Of a stretch of DNA of 6,889 nt, positions 6,444 through 6,889 are shown in pieces. Location: the NCBI GenBank assembly GCA_938003565.1, contig CALKYB010000353.1, positions 1 through 6,889 of the forward strand. The letters run 5' to 3'. The position numbers and the translations under genes were made by a program. The notes under the pieces were generated by a model, which was given only the letters and a program-made list of their open reading frames with translations, was not told the DNA's origin and did not search any database. Source of the DNA: an uncultured bacterium. GTDB taxonomy: Bacteria > Bdellovibrionota_C > UBA2361 > SZUA-149 > CALKYB01. Positions within the stretch are counted from its first letter, which is position 1; every line of letters begins with the position of its first letter.

Positions 6444-6582
6444 GCGAACCTAATAGCTTCGGCAAGAATCCAAACATTGCCCGTTTCGCCCCAACCCCAA
6501 GGCCGCTTGAAAAAGCTTTTTCTTAGGCTACCCTTTCAAGCAATCTTGGGCTGGGCAGACTTCTTTCTTGCCTAGTTCACGC
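6444..6582 (+). ncRNA. Candidate structured RNA: long rod with internal bubble (strand uncertain)
   Basis: Successive nested complementary segments fold this 139-nt stretch into one rod. GCGAACCTA (6444-6452) pairs with TAGTTCACGC (6573-6582) with two bulges; GGCAAGAA (6461-6468) pairs perfectly with TTCTTGCC (6565-6572); GCCC (6488-6491) with GGGC (6553-6556); CCCAAG (6496-6501) with CTTGGG (6545-6550); and GCTTGAAA (6505-6512) with TTTCAAGC (6534-6541). Between the second and third stems is an asymmetric bubble of about 19 and 8 nt. The outline recalls 6S RNA, but I do not recognise 6S sequence signatures and the shape alone is weak evidence. A competing fold is a short hairpin GCTT-GAAA-AAGC at 6505-6516 followed by TTTTT, which could be a weak terminator for the HU-family gene. 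Because inverted repeats fold on both strands, the direction is not established. Confidence 0.3.
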
Positions 6583-6584
6583 TC

Positions 6585-6625
6585 GGCCACACTGAAACTA
6601 AAACTTGAAAGGACAGTGTTTGGCC
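6585..6625. repeat. Hairpin with 10-bp stem
   Basis: GGCCA-CACTG at 6585-6594 pairs with CAGTG-TT-TGGCC at 6614-6625, a 10-bp stem with one 2-nt bulge and a 19-nt A-rich loop. No T-run follows in either direction, so it is not an ordinary intrinsic terminator. It begins two bases after the rod structure ends. Confidence 0.55.
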
Positions 6626-6684
6626 AAAATATCCCCTTCCAGCATAAATTTCGGCATAGACGACCCTTCAATCAGATGGGTATA

Positions 6685-6702
6685 GCAGTGCGTTAGCACT
6701 GC
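6685..6702. repeat. Perfect 7-bp hairpin with GTTA loop
   Basis: GCAGTGC at 6685-6691 and GCACTGC at 6696-6702 are perfect inverted repeats around GTTA. There is no adjacent T-run. It lies just upstream of TATAAT on the plus strand, so it could be an operator as easily as an RNA hairpin. Confidence 0.6.
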
Positions 6703-6719
6703 AATTAGAGAGATATAAT
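6693..6719 (+). promoter_or_regulatory. Possible promoter with consensus -10 box
   Basis: TATAAT at 6714-6719 is a perfect -10 hexamer. The best upstream partner is TTAGCA at 6693-6698 (four of six) with a short 15-nt spacer, and it overlaps the hairpin at 6685-6702. Transcription would run out of the right edge of the window, where no gene is visible. Tentative. Confidence 0.25.
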
Positions 6720-6736
6720 GCCCCTCCAGTATGCTA

Positions 6737-6753
6737 CAAGTCCTCAGGACTTG
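6737..6753. repeat. Perfect 17-nt odd palindrome
   Basis: CAAGTCCT at 6737-6744 and AGGACTTG at 6746-6753 are perfect inverted repeats around one central base. With a one-base centre it suits a dimeric-protein DNA site better than an RNA hairpin, although a shorter stem with a larger loop is possible. It lies just downstream of both candidate promoters' start regions. Confidence 0.55.
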
Positions 6754-6758
6754 GCTAG

Positions 6759-6786
6759 AAAATACCAAATAAAGCAAATTTACCAA
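6759..6786 (-). promoter_or_regulatory. Possible extended -10 promoter reading into the hairpin cluster
   Basis: On the minus strand TTGGTA (6786-6781) and TATTTT (6764-6759) are 16 nt apart, and the -10 box is preceded by TGG, the extended -10 form. Transcription would start near 6752, at the edge of the 17-nt palindrome, and run leftward through the hairpins and the rod structure. If real, the structured RNA would be a minus-strand transcript facing the HU-family gene. Confidence 0.3.
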
Positions 6787-6889
6787 GCTTTAGGAACACA
6801 CCAATGGCCTTGTTGTATTTTTTACTGCATCGAGCCAGAATAGAGCTGTGACCGTTAGAGAATAATATTGAAAACCTTAATTTTGAAAA

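Larger units (their letters stand above)
6428..6889. other. Non-coding region rich in inverted repeats, downstream of the HU-family gene
   Basis: No convincing protein gene was found in these 462 bases. A minus-strand frame at 6598-6786 begins with TTG and has no ribosome site or recognisable content. Short frames with some ribosome-site support exist (19 codons from an ATG at 6657 on the minus strand; 15 codons from an ATG at 6813 on the plus strand) but are too short to support. The region instead contains a possible rod-like RNA at 6444-6582, three strong hairpins up to 6753 and two possible promoters. From 6790 to 6889 it is AT-rich with nothing further identified. Confidence 0.6.

Noticed and set aside
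6685..6702. Integron attC site suggested by GTTAGCA
   Set aside because: The bases do not fit the GTTRRRY core, no paired R'' site is present and there is no integrase or cassette gene.
6633..6732. Near-direct repeat CCCCTTCCAGCAT / CCCCTCCAGTAT (6633-6645 and 6721-6732)
   Set aside because: Short and imperfect, only two copies; no regular spacing, so not a CRISPR or iteron array.
6598..6786. Minus-strand 62-codon frame in the right-hand non-coding region
   Set aside because: TTG start, no ribosome site, and it runs through hairpin-forming DNA; a 19-codon sub-frame from the ATG at 6657 has a possible AAGGG site but is too short to support.
6428..6889. tmRNA, SRP RNA, RNase P RNA, tRNA or cobalamin riboswitch
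   Set aside because: The conserved sequence blocks I know for these were looked for on both strands and not found; GGCCACACTG resembles a riboswitch block only superficially.

Overview
This looks like a chromosomal segment from a Gram-negative, probably aquatic or marine, proteobacterium-like organism with moderate-to-low GC. The pointers are a TatB/TatC pair, a lipoprotein with a classical lipobox, an HU/IHF-type DNA-binding protein, and a secreted protein built from 'VDEWWLYVGS'-type repeats that I associate with marine proteobacteria. The sequence does not allow a firm genus or phylum, and no tRNA, rRNA, CRISPR array, transposase, integrase or phage gene was seen.

Left part (1-1834): a minus-strand gene for a secreted protein made of ~95-residue tandem repeats runs off the left edge. 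It is followed by a 411-bp AT-rich divergent spacer containing an imperfect long inverted repeat. Centre-left (1835-3514, plus strand): apt (adenine salvage), then tatB and tatC (twin-arginine protein export). tatB and tatC overlap by 4 nt; apt-tatB are 52 nt apart with a small hairpin between them.

Centre (3551-5100, minus strand): a 239-aa lipoprotein with two DUF4397-like halves, followed downstream by a multi-TM, YcxB-like membrane protein gene. That second gene has a good ribosome site and GTG start, but an in-frame TGA at codon 23 interrupts it. This is the most notable anomaly among the genes: a young pseudogene, a recoding event or a sequence error.

Right part (5223-6427, plus strand): a receiver domain joined to a histidine-kinase dimerisation/phosphoacceptor domain with no ATPase domain, then an HU/IHF-family protein. 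The last ~460 bases (6428-6889) hold no convincing protein gene but are rich in inverted repeats. They include a 139-nt stretch that can fold into a long rod with an internal bubble, and three strong separate hairpins. This is a candidate for an unrecognised structured RNA or regulatory region.

The genes do not form one obvious pathway. The coherent units are apt-tatB-tatC and perhaps the lipoprotein/membrane-protein pair. The secreted repeat protein, lipoprotein and membrane protein all concern the cell envelope, which sits naturally beside an export system, but no functional link is shown by the sequence.
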